Below are positions 28,217 through 38,407 of a DNA stretch of 64,000 nucleotides, piece after piece. Source of the DNA: Enterobacter hormaechei subsp. xiangfangensis (GTDB taxonomy: Bacteria > Pseudomonadota > Gammaproteobacteria > Enterobacterales > Enterobacteriaceae); NCBI RefSeq assembly GCF_001729785.1, contig NZ_CP017183.1:3472001-3536000 (forward strand), in the 5' to 3' direction. The notes under the pieces are model-generated. The model saw only the letters and a list, made by a program, of their open reading frames with translations, did no database searches and was not told the DNA's origin. A program made the position numbers and the translations under genes. Every line of letters begins with the position of its first letter. The first letter of the stretch is position 1.

Positions 28217-28650
28217 AATCAGTAACATATAAAATGGAGTTTATATGAAAGAGAATATTTATACAGATAATATAGATCTATCCAAAACTTCCCGCCGTGG
28301 TAGTTTTAATAAAAGGAAATTCCCTTCAGAAGCAGTAAGAAGCTATTGTGTCAGTGTCCGTTTGAATGTTGAAGAACTGCACCTCCTGAATATTAAGCGA
28401 GGCTCTTATAAAAAGGGAGAGTGGCTTCGTATGGCTTCCCTTCAAAAGTTACCTCCTGTTATTCCAGCGATTAATACCAAAGCATGGATAGCTTTAACCG
28501 ACATATCGCAAAAACTAAATCGCATTGCGGCCCACATAGATGGTAAGAGCAAAGATAGTCACCTTACTCATACAGAGCTTTTCGCTGTGAAGCGACAACT
28601 TGAAGAGCTTCGCACTAATCTTTTAAGTGACAGTATCTGGAGCCTCCCGA

Positions 28651-29862
<1,212 letters not shown>

Positions 29863-30084
29863 ACAACAGCTTACAGCTTACCCCTGACAGCAATATTATT
29901 TTTTTAGTAGTAAATTTAGGATATGTCAAAAATAAATTGATCGTTATTACAGATCGATAATCAATTTATGATAGCCATTACCTATCGTGAGTCTTTTATC
30001 GATCGGTACAAGCAATTTTACTAAAGCGAGTCAGTCATCGAGAATCCCTACAAACAGCAGTAAATCTTCCACTCTGGGGTTGCT

Positions 30085-30363
30085 ATGAAAAACGAAACAA
30101 TTAAGTGCCCGTTCTGCTTTCAGGAGAGTCCGTTTGGTGTCCGTGTCTGCACTGGCTGTCATTCAACTATTAGATATGGAGCCGTTTCAGCCTGGTTAGC
30201 TTTACTAATAGGAATTGTGCTGTTAGCGATTGCTTTTCTTATATTCGCTATCAGTCAAAATTTTATATTAACTGTCGTTATCTATTTTGCGTCAGCAATT
30301 TCTTTAAGATTTTATTTACGTAAGAAGTTTGCACACAGAGCCGTTTTTACACATAAAAGCTAA
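30085..30363 (+). CDS. Small zinc-ribbon membrane protein
   Basis: This 92-residue protein has an N-terminal CPFC and CTGC pair typical of a zinc ribbon. Two TM helices follow (AWLALLIGIVLLAIAFLIFA and ILTVVIYFASAISLRFYL), then a basic tail. I do not recognise a named family. It is the first of three small co-oriented envelope-type genes at 30.1-31.1 kb. Confidence 0.65.
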   Translation: MKNETIKCPFCFQESPFGVRVCTGCHSTIRYGAVSAWLALLIGIVLLAIAFLIFAISQNFILTVVIYFASAISLRFYLRKKFAHRAVFTHKS

Positions 30364-30392
30364 CCCTGTACAAATATAATAAGGAAGATAAA

Positions 30393-30779
30393 ATGAATAA
30401 ATTTATTGTTACATCCTTTTTTATTGCAATATTTTCAATTTCTGGCTGTTCTACATCCGGCAACCAAAAAATCAAAAATGAAACGGCACAAAGTCTACAA
30501 TCAAAAATAATTAAAAACAAAACAACTAAGGCAGAGCTACTTGCTCAACTTGGTGAGCCTGACACCAGAACGACTCTTGACGATGGCAACGAGCAATGGA
30601 GATATTTCATGTATAACAATCAGTTCAATGCCTCGACTTTTATCCCTGTTGTCGGCTTGCTAACTGGAGGTTCCCAGACTCAGTCTAAAACTCTCGAAAT
30701 CGACTTCAATGGAGAAACCGTAAGCAAATGGACATTCTCTACTGATAATAACAATACAAAATCTGGTATTCTTAATTAA
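30393..30779 (+). CDS. BamE/SmpA-like lipoprotein
   Basis: This 128-residue lipoprotein has a signal peptide with an ISGC lipobox. The core resembles the SmpA/OmlA (BamE-like) fold: KTTKAELLAQLGEPDTRTTL followed by EQWRYFMYN. This pattern is common in small mobile-element lipoproteins and does not imply a BAM function. AAGGAAG precedes the ATG by 5 bp. It is 29 bp after the zinc-ribbon gene. Confidence 0.75.
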   Translation: MNKFIVTSFFIAIFSISGCSTSGNQKIKNETAQSLQSKIIKNKTTKAELLAQLGEPDTRTTLDDGNEQWRYFMYNNQFNASTFIPVVGLLTGGSQTQSKTLEIDFNGETVSKWTFSTDNNNTKSGILN

Positions 30780-30798
30780 TCGTTTCCTGGACAAGAAA

Positions 30799-31113
30799 AT
30801 GAAAACATACTCAATTCTCGCAGTTATCCTTTCTACTTTTTTATTAACAGCCTGTAATTCAGAACCTTCTGAAAAAGATATATTTAATGTTTTTAAAAGT
30901 GTTGTAGACAAGTCAAATGCAAGTATGAAAGCTCTGAACTCAAGTATTCCCGAAAAAGATCTTTTAAGAATCGATTATGTGAAGAAAGTAAGTTGCACAG
31001 AAGAAGCAAACAATGTTTATAACTGCATTGTCGATGCCTCGATTAGCAATATGAAACAGACAAAGCCTGTTAAGCTTGTGAAAGCTGATGGTGTCTGGAA
31101 AGAAGTTCAGTAG
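30799..31113 (+). CDS. Small lipoprotein
   Basis: This 104-residue protein has a clear lipoprotein signal (MKTYSILAVILSTFLLTAC) and a short mature domain with a Cys pair (VSCTEEANNVYNCIVDAS) that could form a disulfide. The C-terminus ends VKADGVWKEVQ. I do not recognise a family. It is last in the three-gene group and is followed by a terminator. Confidence 0.7.
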   Translation: MKTYSILAVILSTFLLTACNSEPSEKDIFNVFKSVVDKSNASMKALNSSIPEKDLLRIDYVKKVSCTEEANNVYNCIVDASISNMKQTKPVKLVKADGVWKEVQ

Positions 31114-31138
31114 TAGTTCATATTGAGAAGTCTCTTTT

Positions 31139-31161
31139 AGCCCCTGCATAGGGGCTTTTTA
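31139..31161 (+). terminator. Rho-independent terminator
   Basis: An AGCCCC/GGGGCT stem with a short TGCATA loop is followed by TTTTT, 25 bp after the small lipoprotein gene. Confidence 0.85.
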
Positions 31162-31165
31162 TTAT

Positions 31166-31591
31166 CTATAATCTGACGGTTCTCACGCGAACTTCATGGA
31201 TTAACTCTTTTTCAATTACTTTCATTTCATATTGTGCTCTGACCGTAGCATAGATTTGTTCTGCTTTTTCCTGATTGTTATCTATGAAATTAACAAGCGA
31301 GTTTAGCTCTCTTAGAACCCCTTCTTTGTTATTTAATCGTTGTAGTAGATTGCTTGTTAGACTTTTGTATACCGAGCTAAACATAGCCATTACGTTATCA
31401 ATATTACGATTAGATCTAGAATAAATATTTTTAGGGTAAGAATATTTTAGATGGTATCCCACAAAAATTAAGTAAAGCTGGTATGAGAAACTTTTATCAC
31501 CTGGCTGGTATCGTTTTGAGATATATTTATCGACGATAATGATAAGTTGCTCTTCCAGAGTAAACTCTGGATAGATAATGTTTTTGTCCAT
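31166..31591 (-). CDS. Hypothetical protein downstream of the recombinase module
   Basis: This 141-residue, mostly helical protein starts MDKNIIYPEFTLEEQLIIIV. The ATG at 31591 has AAGGA 8 bp upstream; ATG 31600 lies too close to it. No TM helix or signal peptide is seen, and the family is not recognised. It is on the same strand as the four recombinase-module genes, but a 96-bp gap separates it from the last of them. Confidence 0.6.
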   Translation of the reverse strand: MDKNIIYPEFTLEEQLIIIVDKYISKRYQPGDKSFSYQLYLIFVGYHLKYSYPKNIYSRSNRNIDNVMAMFSSVYKSLTSNLLQRLNNKEGVLRELNSLVNFIDNNQEKAEQIYATVRAQYEMKVIEKELIHEVRVRTVRL

Positions 31592-31687
31592 AAAATGCAT
31601 CCTTGCATTAGTTAAATAGTCTTCCTGACCATATCTTTATATTTATCGCATTTATTAAACTTGTCAATAGGTGTAACCTATCAAATA

Positions 31688-32074
31688 TTATTTTTTATTA
31701 AATGGCCTATTCAACTGTTCCATAGTAAGACCGTGTCTATAAGCATTATACTGCCAATAGCTAAATTGCTCTTTGTATCTATTGTTCTGTTTTTTCAACA
31801 TTTCGTTTTCGGCTTTAAGGTTTATTATTTGTTGTGCCGCAATAGTTAAGTTAGCTGGTTTCTTTAGACCAGATTTTTTCAAATTGGACAAACTTTTCTT
31901 TGTTCTATACGCTTCAACAACTTCATCATGAGCACTTAAAGATTGCCTTGTGATAGTTCTGTTTAGATTCTTATAAACTGATTCACATAAATCACTCCAT
32001 GTGATTTTACCGTCCCAAGTCAGTATAATGTGTTTAATTGCCTTTATCTCACTCCTGTTCAAATGTTTTGCCAT
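31688..32074 (-). CDS. Small recombination auxiliary protein (Srap/TnpC-like)
   Basis: This 128-residue protein has a helix-turn-helix-like N-terminus (EIKAIKHIILTWDGKITWSD) and a short C-terminal coiled coil (AAQQIINLKAENEMLKKQNN). Size, features and position as the last gene of a multi-recombinase operon fit the auxiliary protein of SE elements (srap) and TnpC of Tn554-like transposons. The link is from gene order and general features, not from a search. CAGGAG precedes the ATG, and the gene starts 14 bp after the intB stop. Confidence 0.6.
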   Translation of the reverse strand: MAKHLNRSEIKAIKHIILTWDGKITWSDLCESVYKNLNRTITRQSLSAHDEVVEAYRTKKSLSNLKKSGLKKPANLTIAAQQIINLKAENEMLKKQNNRYKEQFSYWQYNAYRHGLTMEQLNRPFNKK

Positions 32075-32088
32075 AAGTATCTCCTGTT

Positions 32089-33768
32089 TTAATTATTCAA
32101 AAGCTTATTAATTCTTTCCAAATTTTTTTCATGGTGTTGCAACCATTTGTCTGCACCATAATCACCATTTTCATAAGCGATCTGAGTTATTCTCTTTAAT
32201 TGCATTACTTTCTCTCGGACAGATTGCAGTCTAATTCTATCTACTGAATTAATGCCCAGTGTTTCATTATCACACTCAATAACCTGATTAATTTTTGCAC
32301 AAGGCTTGATTAAATAGTTATGTACACAGTAACCAAATTCAGTTAAGTGTATTGCACCTTGATTAAGGTTATCAAAATCAATTGTCAATTCATTTGTGGG
32401 TATTGACTCCCTTTGACAGTAATTACTCCTATTCAATTTAATAGCTTTGATTTTATCTAACATATCTTCTTCTGACACATGGTTATAAACTCTGTTCTGA
32501 TTCGCATTGATACGACCAGACCATTTAGCTATATCTAGTTCAGACATTTCACCATAATGGGCTATTGTGTTTAAAAGGTGCCGTGGCTGGTGTGAGCGAA
32601 TAAGTAGTGGTTTACCTTCATCATCATAATACCCATATCGGGAAAATATATTTTTATAATTCATCTCATAGCTTTTTTTACTTTGTATATCACTGAAAAA
32701 GAAACTTTTAGTAGGCTTATAAAATGTTAAAATTGAAGTCATTCTTGATAAAGAAAATTGATCAGTATTGAGCAAGCATAAAGCATTACTAAATTTTATG
32801 GATTTTTCTTTATCATACCATGGAAAGTCTCTGCTAAAATTAGAACTAATAATTTCCCACAAATCACTCAATGAATAGTTGTAATCATTGTGGTTTAAGA
32901 AGCTTTTCCCACCATCCAAACTCGTTCTTTTAATTTTTAAAACACATGATTTATGATCAAATAAATGATATCCCAGTGCATGGCAAACTTGTACAACGGT
33001 CAATTTAGCTTTTTCATCAACTGTTGGGCAAAGCTCATGTCGGTAAAATTTATCCGGGTACTTTTCGCACCAGTGAGCAAGTGCTCTTGCATGTTGTGAT
33101 AAGGAAAGTAATCTTCTAATCGCTTTCTTTGCAACTGGTATCATAACCCGTGGAATCCATTTGATATTAGGACCATACCCTTTTACCGAATAAAATCTCA
33201 ACCCATATCTTTCGATACCCTTGCCATCTATTTGTGTAATCTCACAATCAGCAGGTAAGGCTAAAATTTCAGAGATTCTGCTCGGACAACAAAGTAGAAG
33301 TGCAAATACTGAACTGGTGAACTTATCCCTTGGACTCAGTAACTCATCATTTTGTGAAAAAATATCAGCAATAGCGAGTAATGCCTCTTCATCTGGTAAC
33401 TTATCGCTTCGGTGATAATCCTCAATCTCAGGAAGATAATTGTTTTTGACTTTCTGTTTTACATGATTTTTCCATGAGATATATCCTGACTTCACAAGAT
33501 TATGTTCACATAGAAACTTTGATATTTTTTCAAGCTGTATTCCACATTTAGCTAAAACGTTACCTTCAAAATATTTACTCCCGATCTGCATTGCCTCATC
33601 GAAAACAACGCCTGTAACATTATAAATGAGACCAGTGTTCTGAACCTGCAAAAGGGCCTGTTCGAGACATCGCAAGGCCATCATAATAACCCCATAATTT
33701 TTCAATGGTTTCAATGAGTGTTGATATCTGATATATGCTTTCACAAAATTGATATAATCTTCGTGCAT
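32089..33768 (-). CDS. Tyrosine recombinase IntB-like
   Basis: This large recombinase is at least 559 residues. Catalytic residues are visible: Arg in CCPSRISEILALP, Lys in SVKGYGPNIKW, HxxR in RSHQPRHLLNTIAHYG, Trp in IAKWSGR and the Tyr nucleophile in NQNRVYNHVS. The ATG used (33768) has no ribosome-binding site. Upstream the same frame stays open to 33903 and reads like genuine N-terminal sequence (CRYQLPGLTQTQDWEQYAWK), but it lacks a start. An ATG at 33904 is in another frame. The true N-terminus is therefore probably lost by a one-base frameshift or uses an unusual start. It is third of four module genes. Confidence 0.75.
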   Translation of the reverse strand: MHEDYINFVKAYIRYQHSLKPLKNYGVIMMALRCLEQALLQVQNTGLIYNVTGVVFDEAMQIGSKYFEGNVLAKCGIQLEKISKFLCEHNLVKSGYISWKNHVKQKVKNNYLPEIEDYHRSDKLPDEEALLAIADIFSQNDELLSPRDKFTSSVFALLLCCPSRISEILALPADCEITQIDGKGIERYGLRFYSVKGYGPNIKWIPRVMIPVAKKAIRRLLSLSQHARALAHWCEKYPDKFYRHELCPTVDEKAKLTVVQVCHALGYHLFDHKSCVLKIKRTSLDGGKSFLNHNDYNYSLSDLWEIISSNFSRDFPWYDKEKSIKFSNALCLLNTDQFSLSRMTSILTFYKPTKSFFFSDIQSKKSYEMNYKNIFSRYGYYDDEGKPLLIRSHQPRHLLNTIAHYGEMSELDIAKWSGRINANQNRVYNHVSEEDMLDKIKAIKLNRSNYCQRESIPTNELTIDFDNLNQGAIHLTEFGYCVHNYLIKPCAKINQVIECDNETLGINSVDRIRLQSVREKVMQLKRITQIAYENGDYGADKWLQHHEKNLERINKLLNN

Positions 33769-33958
33769 TGCATCAATGGAATCAAAGACTTTATTTCCAA
33801 CCCCTATTTTTCTAAATGTTACATATCCTTTCCAGGCATACTGCTCCCAATCCTGAGTTTGGGTTAGTCCGGGCAGTTGATAGCGACAAAATTTTATAAA
33901 ACATTATAGTTTTCTTCTACAAGAATATGTTTTTTTGATTTGAACAAAATAATATTAT

Positions 33959-35263
33959 TCATAGTTGATTCACCTCACTGCGATCAATCGGAATAAAAAA
34001 CATACATTGATTGCAAGGGAATCCTGAATTCTGACTCTGGCATCTACTTGAAGAAAAAAATTTGAAATGACAACTCTTTTTCGATTTGATTCCGTTCATA
34101 AAAATATCAGCGACAAATGACAATTGTTCTGAAACAGCGGAATCAATCCTTTCAACACTGTCAGCATGATTTTTAATATAAATCCCCGCACTTGAAGTAG
34201 AGGAATGATCCAATAATTCAGCTATAGTATTAACATTATGCCCATCTTTAGCCAGCATAGTTGCTATTGTATAACGAAGCCTACGAGGAGTAACATTTAG
34301 TATCGAATCGGTATGGTTGGATATTACACCCTCATTATTAACAATACTTTTCAATGCTACATTAGCAATTGTAGGCTTCGCATATAATTTATTATATTCC
34401 AGAAGAATTGAACCTGTTATGGATAAATCTGAGAGTTTTTCCTCATTTAAGAAAATAGGAACTTCTCGTTTAGAATAATCATCAAGAGTTTTTCCAAGAG
34501 CTTGCTCAACAAGTTTCACTGATTGATTAGCTTGCAATTGAACAATTGATGCAACCTCTGATATTATTGCAAGTTCTCGATATCGTAGTTCTTTACCCCG
34601 TTGTTTAACTCGTGGCACTGAAATTACATATTCTACTTTGCCATTATCTAAGTTCTTTTGAATAAGGTCTTTATATTTCAACATAACTAACTGCTGAGGT
34701 CTTCTACCTGTAAGGCTGATCAATAGTGATATTGCATAATGTGGCAGTGACAGTTCACCTTTTCTATATGCATGATTCATAGCCTTAATCAAAGAAGTAT
34801 GTTCTTCTTTAGTTAGTGGTCCCTCTGTTGGATCATCTTGAAGCACAGACTGACCAGATTTTTTTATCTTTAGGTCCAAATGCTTTAACAGCTCTACCGC
34901 ACTTTCATCTATTCCTGGATATCCTAACTCAAACCATTTAATCAAAAATGGTCGTAAAACGCGAAATGATGCCGGGGCTTTTGATAATTTCTTATTTTGA
35001 TATTCAATTAGAACCTTATCATCAATATGAGTAGGAGATAGTTTACGGATAAGACTCTCCATATTTCTAACAATATTTTTCACATACAAATAGCTGTTGC
35101 TATTAAAATAATATTGTACTGTATATACAAATCCACAAACCAAATTTTCGTTCATAGCATATATTAAGTTTGTAAGATTGATTCCGTTATTTTCAATCGA
35201 ACTGACGATTTTATGTTCATGCAAAGACGTTTTATCAGAGTTATATTTAATTAAATTATTCAT
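33959..35263 (-). CDS. Tyrosine-recombinase-fold protein (Tfp-like)
   Basis: This 434-residue protein has a tyrosine recombinase catalytic fold with Arg in SLTGRRPQQLVMLKYKD, a box II reading TPRRLRYTIATMLAKDG, then LLDHSSTSSAGIYIKN. The box II His of HxxR is replaced, so the enzyme may be catalytically impaired or a structural partner. The C-terminus is Cys-rich (FSSSRCQSQNSGFPCNQC). ATG 35263 has AGGAGG 4 bp upstream and lies inside the 3' end of the preceding gene, which fixes the start. Position and length fit Tfp, the second gene of SE elements. Confidence 0.72.
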   Translation of the reverse strand: MNNLIKYNSDKTSLHEHKIVSSIENNGINLTNLIYAMNENLVCGFVYTVQYYFNSNSYLYVKNIVRNMESLIRKLSPTHIDDKVLIEYQNKKLSKAPASFRVLRPFLIKWFELGYPGIDESAVELLKHLDLKIKKSGQSVLQDDPTEGPLTKEEHTSLIKAMNHAYRKGELSLPHYAISLLISLTGRRPQQLVMLKYKDLIQKNLDNGKVEYVISVPRVKQRGKELRYRELAIISEVASIVQLQANQSVKLVEQALGKTLDDYSKREVPIFLNEEKLSDLSITGSILLEYNKLYAKPTIANVALKSIVNNEGVISNHTDSILNVTPRRLRYTIATMLAKDGHNVNTIAELLDHSSTSSAGIYIKNHADSVERIDSAVSEQLSFVADIFMNGIKSKKSCHFKFFSSSRCQSQNSGFPCNQCMFFIPIDRSEVNQL

Positions 35264-36458
35264 CAAATCCTCCTTTGAATAGTTGCTCTTGTTGTTCAAG
35301 TGCAGTTTTTTTCGATAGCTCAAAAATATGCCTGCGATTATAAATTATTGAAGTATCTGAACCAGGTCGCCATCCCATGAGATAAGAACGGATTTGCTGT
35401 TCTTTTTCATCGGATATATCTTGGGCATTGTCTATTGTTTTTGAGAACTCATAATTCCATGTGTGTCGTAATTTATGACCTGTTAATCCACTTAGAAGTG
35501 AGGATGATTGACGAACAACACTCACTATCTTATGGTATGAGGAAAATGACAGAGGTTGCCCTTGGGTCTTCCCTTCCTTATAGGTAATAAACAGAAAATC
35601 ATGCTTATTAGCATTTTTAACTTTCCTACGATCATTCAAAATATAATCTGAAATTTCATATATAAGTTTTGTGTCAGCAATTAATTTTCTCTCACACGTC
35701 TTCACTAATGGCTGATAAACTCGTGGATCTGTTTTATCATTTGCTCTCCTTCTTATTGCGATTGTTGATTCTGCAAAATCCATATCGCCAATACGCAGAT
35801 TCAAAAGTTCACCTGCTCTCAAACCAAAGCAATGTAATAGAAGGAATATTAGATTGTTTCTTTGTTGCACTTTTTCCGTAAACGGGTTCAAGTCACTCCC
35901 TGGCGAAAGTATGCTGAATAAAGAATCTAATTGTGCTTTGTCTAAGCTTTTTTCGATTTCCATATTATATTTATCATTATTCCTTGGTTTCTTTCTTTTT
36001 ATGTTATTAATGAAAGCCATTACTTCCTTGAGAGTATTTTTCTGACCTGCATGTGAAAGAAGTATTTTGCACAACCATTCAAGATAGTTAGCGACTGTTG
36101 TAATGCGAAAATACTTAGTTGGTTTTTTGACATTTGAAACCATAAAATTACCATCCCCTCCATCTCGGAAATTTAATGAAGTGAATTCAATCAAATCCTC
36201 AATTTCATGAGGAGCGAGAAACAGCTTATTCTGGATTCTTTCATCAATATTGATATTTTTTCTCATAAAGAATCGATATAACAATGAAATGCTCCCAGCG
36301 ATAACCTTCATTGTTGATATAGACTCTGAACGATTCCTGACTTGTGTTGTTATATACAAGTTTGGATAATACAATGGCTCACCAGTATCTTTATTTACAA
36401 CATGACAATATCTCTCACCATTTTCGAACATAAAAGAATCCACACAAATACTGCACAT
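35256..36458 (-). CDS. Tyrosine recombinase IntA-like
   Basis: This 400-residue recombinase opens the four-gene module. Its catalytic set is complete: Arg in FGLRAGELLNLRIGD, HxxR in LTGHKLRHTWNYEF, Trp in MGWRPGSDTS and the Tyr nucleophile in SIIYNRRH. The N-terminus has a CxxC (MCSICVDSF). AGGAGG stands before the ATG. The stop overlaps the next gene by 8 nt, so both are translationally coupled. The intA-tfp-intB-srap order resembles the strand-biased circularizing integrative elements (SE) and, more distantly, tnpABC of Tn554. Confidence 0.75.
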   Translation of the reverse strand: MCSICVDSFMFENGERYCHVVNKDTGEPLYYPNLYITTQVRNRSESISTMKVIAGSISLLYRFFMRKNINIDERIQNKLFLAPHEIEDLIEFTSLNFRDGGDGNFMVSNVKKPTKYFRITTVANYLEWLCKILLSHAGQKNTLKEVMAFINNIKRKKPRNNDKYNMEIEKSLDKAQLDSLFSILSPGSDLNPFTEKVQQRNNLIFLLLHCFGLRAGELLNLRIGDMDFAESTIAIRRRANDKTDPRVYQPLVKTCERKLIADTKLIYEISDYILNDRRKVKNANKHDFLFITYKEGKTQGQPLSFSSYHKIVSVVRQSSSLLSGLTGHKLRHTWNYEFSKTIDNAQDISDEKEQQIRSYLMGWRPGSDTSIIYNRRHIFELSKKTALEQQEQLFKGGFDE

Positions 36459-36469
36459 ATTTTCCTCCT

Positions 36470-36736
36470 AAACTTTACAAAAAGTATAATTCCAATATAT
36501 TAATAATAAGCATTTCGTAGATTTACAAATTTATTTGGACCGATTAAGATATTTATTTAAATTAAAACAGTGAGATAGACGATTATTCTTGTCAAATTAT
36601 CATCTGGTAGATCTAGTTAATATTATGTACACCTAATACTTCGAAAACTATCTCACTGCCTTGCTAATAAACGGCAACCAAAATAATGTAAGTTATTCTG
36701 TAAAGTTTTAAGATAAATTATGCAGCCAAACTTTAC
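36470..36736. repeat. Repeat-rich region upstream of intA
   Basis: Two repeat families lie here. AAACTTTAC occurs at 36470-36478 and 36728-36736, and inverted at 36700-36708. CAGTGAGATAG (36568-36578) has a perfect inverted copy at 36648-36658. They lie directly upstream of the recombinase operon and could be recombinase binding sites, element ends or regulatory sites. Confidence 0.5.
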
Positions 36737-36753
36737 ATTTTCATAAAAAGCTC

Positions 36754-37053
36754 TTAATCCATTAGATATAAAATTATCCGCTTCGCTAGGAGTTTCAATT
36801 CATCAGGACATTTAATTAGAGATAACCAGGTCTCGTAAACATATATCTGTTTGCAAGCATCAAGCTCAGAGATCGAGTCTAAAGGTTCTCTCAGGTTTCC
36901 TACAAGGTACTGACTGAGCCAGTAAATGATTTCTTTATTAAACTCGTTATTAGGTAAGTCATAAATCACTTCTTGGTCAAAGATCTTGTAAAAAAGATCT
37001 CCGCATAAATTGCACATATGGTTTTCTTCGCTTACAAATTCTTCGATATTCAT
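36754..37053 (-). CDS. Hypothetical protein with CxxC motif
   Basis: This 99-residue acidic, helical protein starts MNIEEFVSEENHMCNLCGDL, with one CNLC motif near the N-terminus. No TM helix is seen and no family is recognised. It lies 20 bp after the AlpA-like gene on the same strand, so the two may be co-transcribed. A ribosome-binding site (AGGAG) precedes the ATG. Confidence 0.6.
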   Translation of the reverse strand: MNIEEFVSEENHMCNLCGDLFYKIFDQEVIYDLPNNEFNKEIIYWLSQYLVGNLREPLDSISELDACKQIYVYETWLSLIKCPDELKLLAKRIILYLMD

Positions 37054-37073
37054 AAAATCACTCCTAAGTTCAA

Positions 37074-37280
37074 TTAAGCAACATTATTTCGACTTGTTTC
37101 GATAACAGACTGAATCCAGGTATCAATCTCACTTTCAACGAAAGCTACTGCACGACTTCCAATTTTGACAGGAGCAGGAAACTTACCATCGTTGATCAGA
37201 CGATATATCCAGGCTTTTCCGTAGCCAGTTCGTTCGAGAACTTCTGGTAATCGTATTAGGCGGGTTGCTTGATTTTTCAT
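37074..37280 (-). CDS. AlpA-family regulator
   Basis: This 68-residue MerR-like helix-turn-helix protein has the AlpA pattern (RLIRLPEVLERTGYGKAWIY, RLINDGKFPAPVKIGSRAVA, FVESEIDTWI). AlpA proteins of P4-like islands activate or assist excision of the island, typically with a P4-type integrase. The nearby ssrA-end integrase is of that class, so AlpA may belong to the outer island and not to the SE-like module. Confidence 0.85.
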   Translation of the reverse strand: MKNQATRLIRLPEVLERTGYGKAWIYRLINDGKFPAPVKIGSRAVAFVESEIDTWIQSVIETSRNNVA

Positions 37281-37561
37281 TTCGTTATCCCTTGTCGTTG
37301 CGGTGAAGTCACTATACGAACAGTTGGGAAAAGAAAAGAGCGAAGCTCCTGAAGCGGAGGTTCTTCGTAGCTATGCAGGATGGTTTTCTCGAAGTTGGTG
37401 CCGTACAGAAAAGGGGAACTTGAGAGTAGCTGAAATTCCCCCGTTTTATAGCAAGTGTCAAAATGCCCGGTTTAAAGTAAAAATCGCAAAAAAAAAGCAC
37501 CATTCACAATGATTCCTTTAGTTAATTTTAACAATTAAAACAAATAGTTATAAATGTAATT

Positions 37562-38407
37562 CTAATCAGATAGTTTCATTACATCAGAGACTTTCATTTG
37601 CTTCAAATGGCTATTTTTGTTCATGAAGTAATGGAATTGTCGGATAAAGTCAGTTGTGCAGGATTTAAGAGCCAAAGGCCTGTCGGTATCTTTGATTTGG
37701 CTAGACTGCCTCATTTCGCTTTCTTCGTCATCGTCTGTATATAGCAGTCTGGATAACCTGTCGTCAGAGACACGGATTTTTTTAACGGCTGCCCACACCA
37801 GGATATCCAGCATAGGTATCACACGATAACTGATGAGTTTCTTGATAGTTCCATACCCAAAGCGAACTGATTCTAAAGGATCTGGTTCGATACCTTTGAT
37901 TTTACGCCACTGCGGTAATGCAGCTTTAAGCGACTCTGCAATCTCTTCGTCTGTGCCACTTGCCAAATCAATCTCGAACATGACTGTTCGTGAAAACTGA
38001 TCTGGCATAATATCTGAAAGTGATTCTTCCCGAAGATCTCTGTTTATTGAATAATTGTCATCACCATCCCAAACAAAACCTCCGCGTTGCATAGCAATGA
38101 TGCTCGTTTCAGCAAGGCGATCAAGAGTTGTTAGAAAAAAATGGGGAGGCTGAAAAAGTTTATTGGCAGGAGTCATGTATCCCAGTTGCCCTTCTTCAAT
38201 TAAAAAAGGATTGCCACTGAAAATTTTTGAGAAGTAACCCATAAGAGTTCTGCTCTCAAACTCTTCCCGATACTCCTTAAAGAACAAGTTACGAGCCCAT
38301 ATCTCATGGTAAAACTGGAGCAATGAGAGGTCTTCAAATTTGCGATATGTATCAATCTTAAACCAACTCTTGATGTCTTTTGTGTGCTCTGGTGACCAGT
38401 TGTTCAA
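37562..38407 (-). CDS. Probable DUF6387 family protein
   Basis: This 281-residue soluble protein starts MNNWSPEHTKDIKSWFKIDT. The early WF..DxY pattern and the RNLFFKEYREEF segment resemble DUF6387 proteins found in enterobacterial genomic islands. No catalytic motif is apparent, and function is unknown. It is the last gene before the right island border. Confidence 0.55.
   Translation of the reverse strand: MNNWSPEHTKDIKSWFKIDTYRKFEDLSLLQFYHEIWARNLFFKEYREEFESRTLMGYFSKIFSGNPFLIEEGQLGYMTPANKLFQPPHFFLTTLDRLAETSIIAMQRGGFVWDGDDNYSINRDLREESLSDIMPDQFSRTVMFEIDLASGTDEEIAESLKAALPQWRKIKGIEPDPLESVRFGYGTIKKLISYRVIPMLDILVWAAVKKIRVSDDRLSRLLYTDDDEESEMRQSSQIKDTDRPLALKSCTTDFIRQFHYFMNKNSHLKQMKVSDVMKLSD

Noticed and set aside
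37303..37512. Small open frame between the AlpA-like and DUF6387 genes
   Set aside because: No ribosome-binding site or recognisable protein pattern, and frames are open on both strands by chance.
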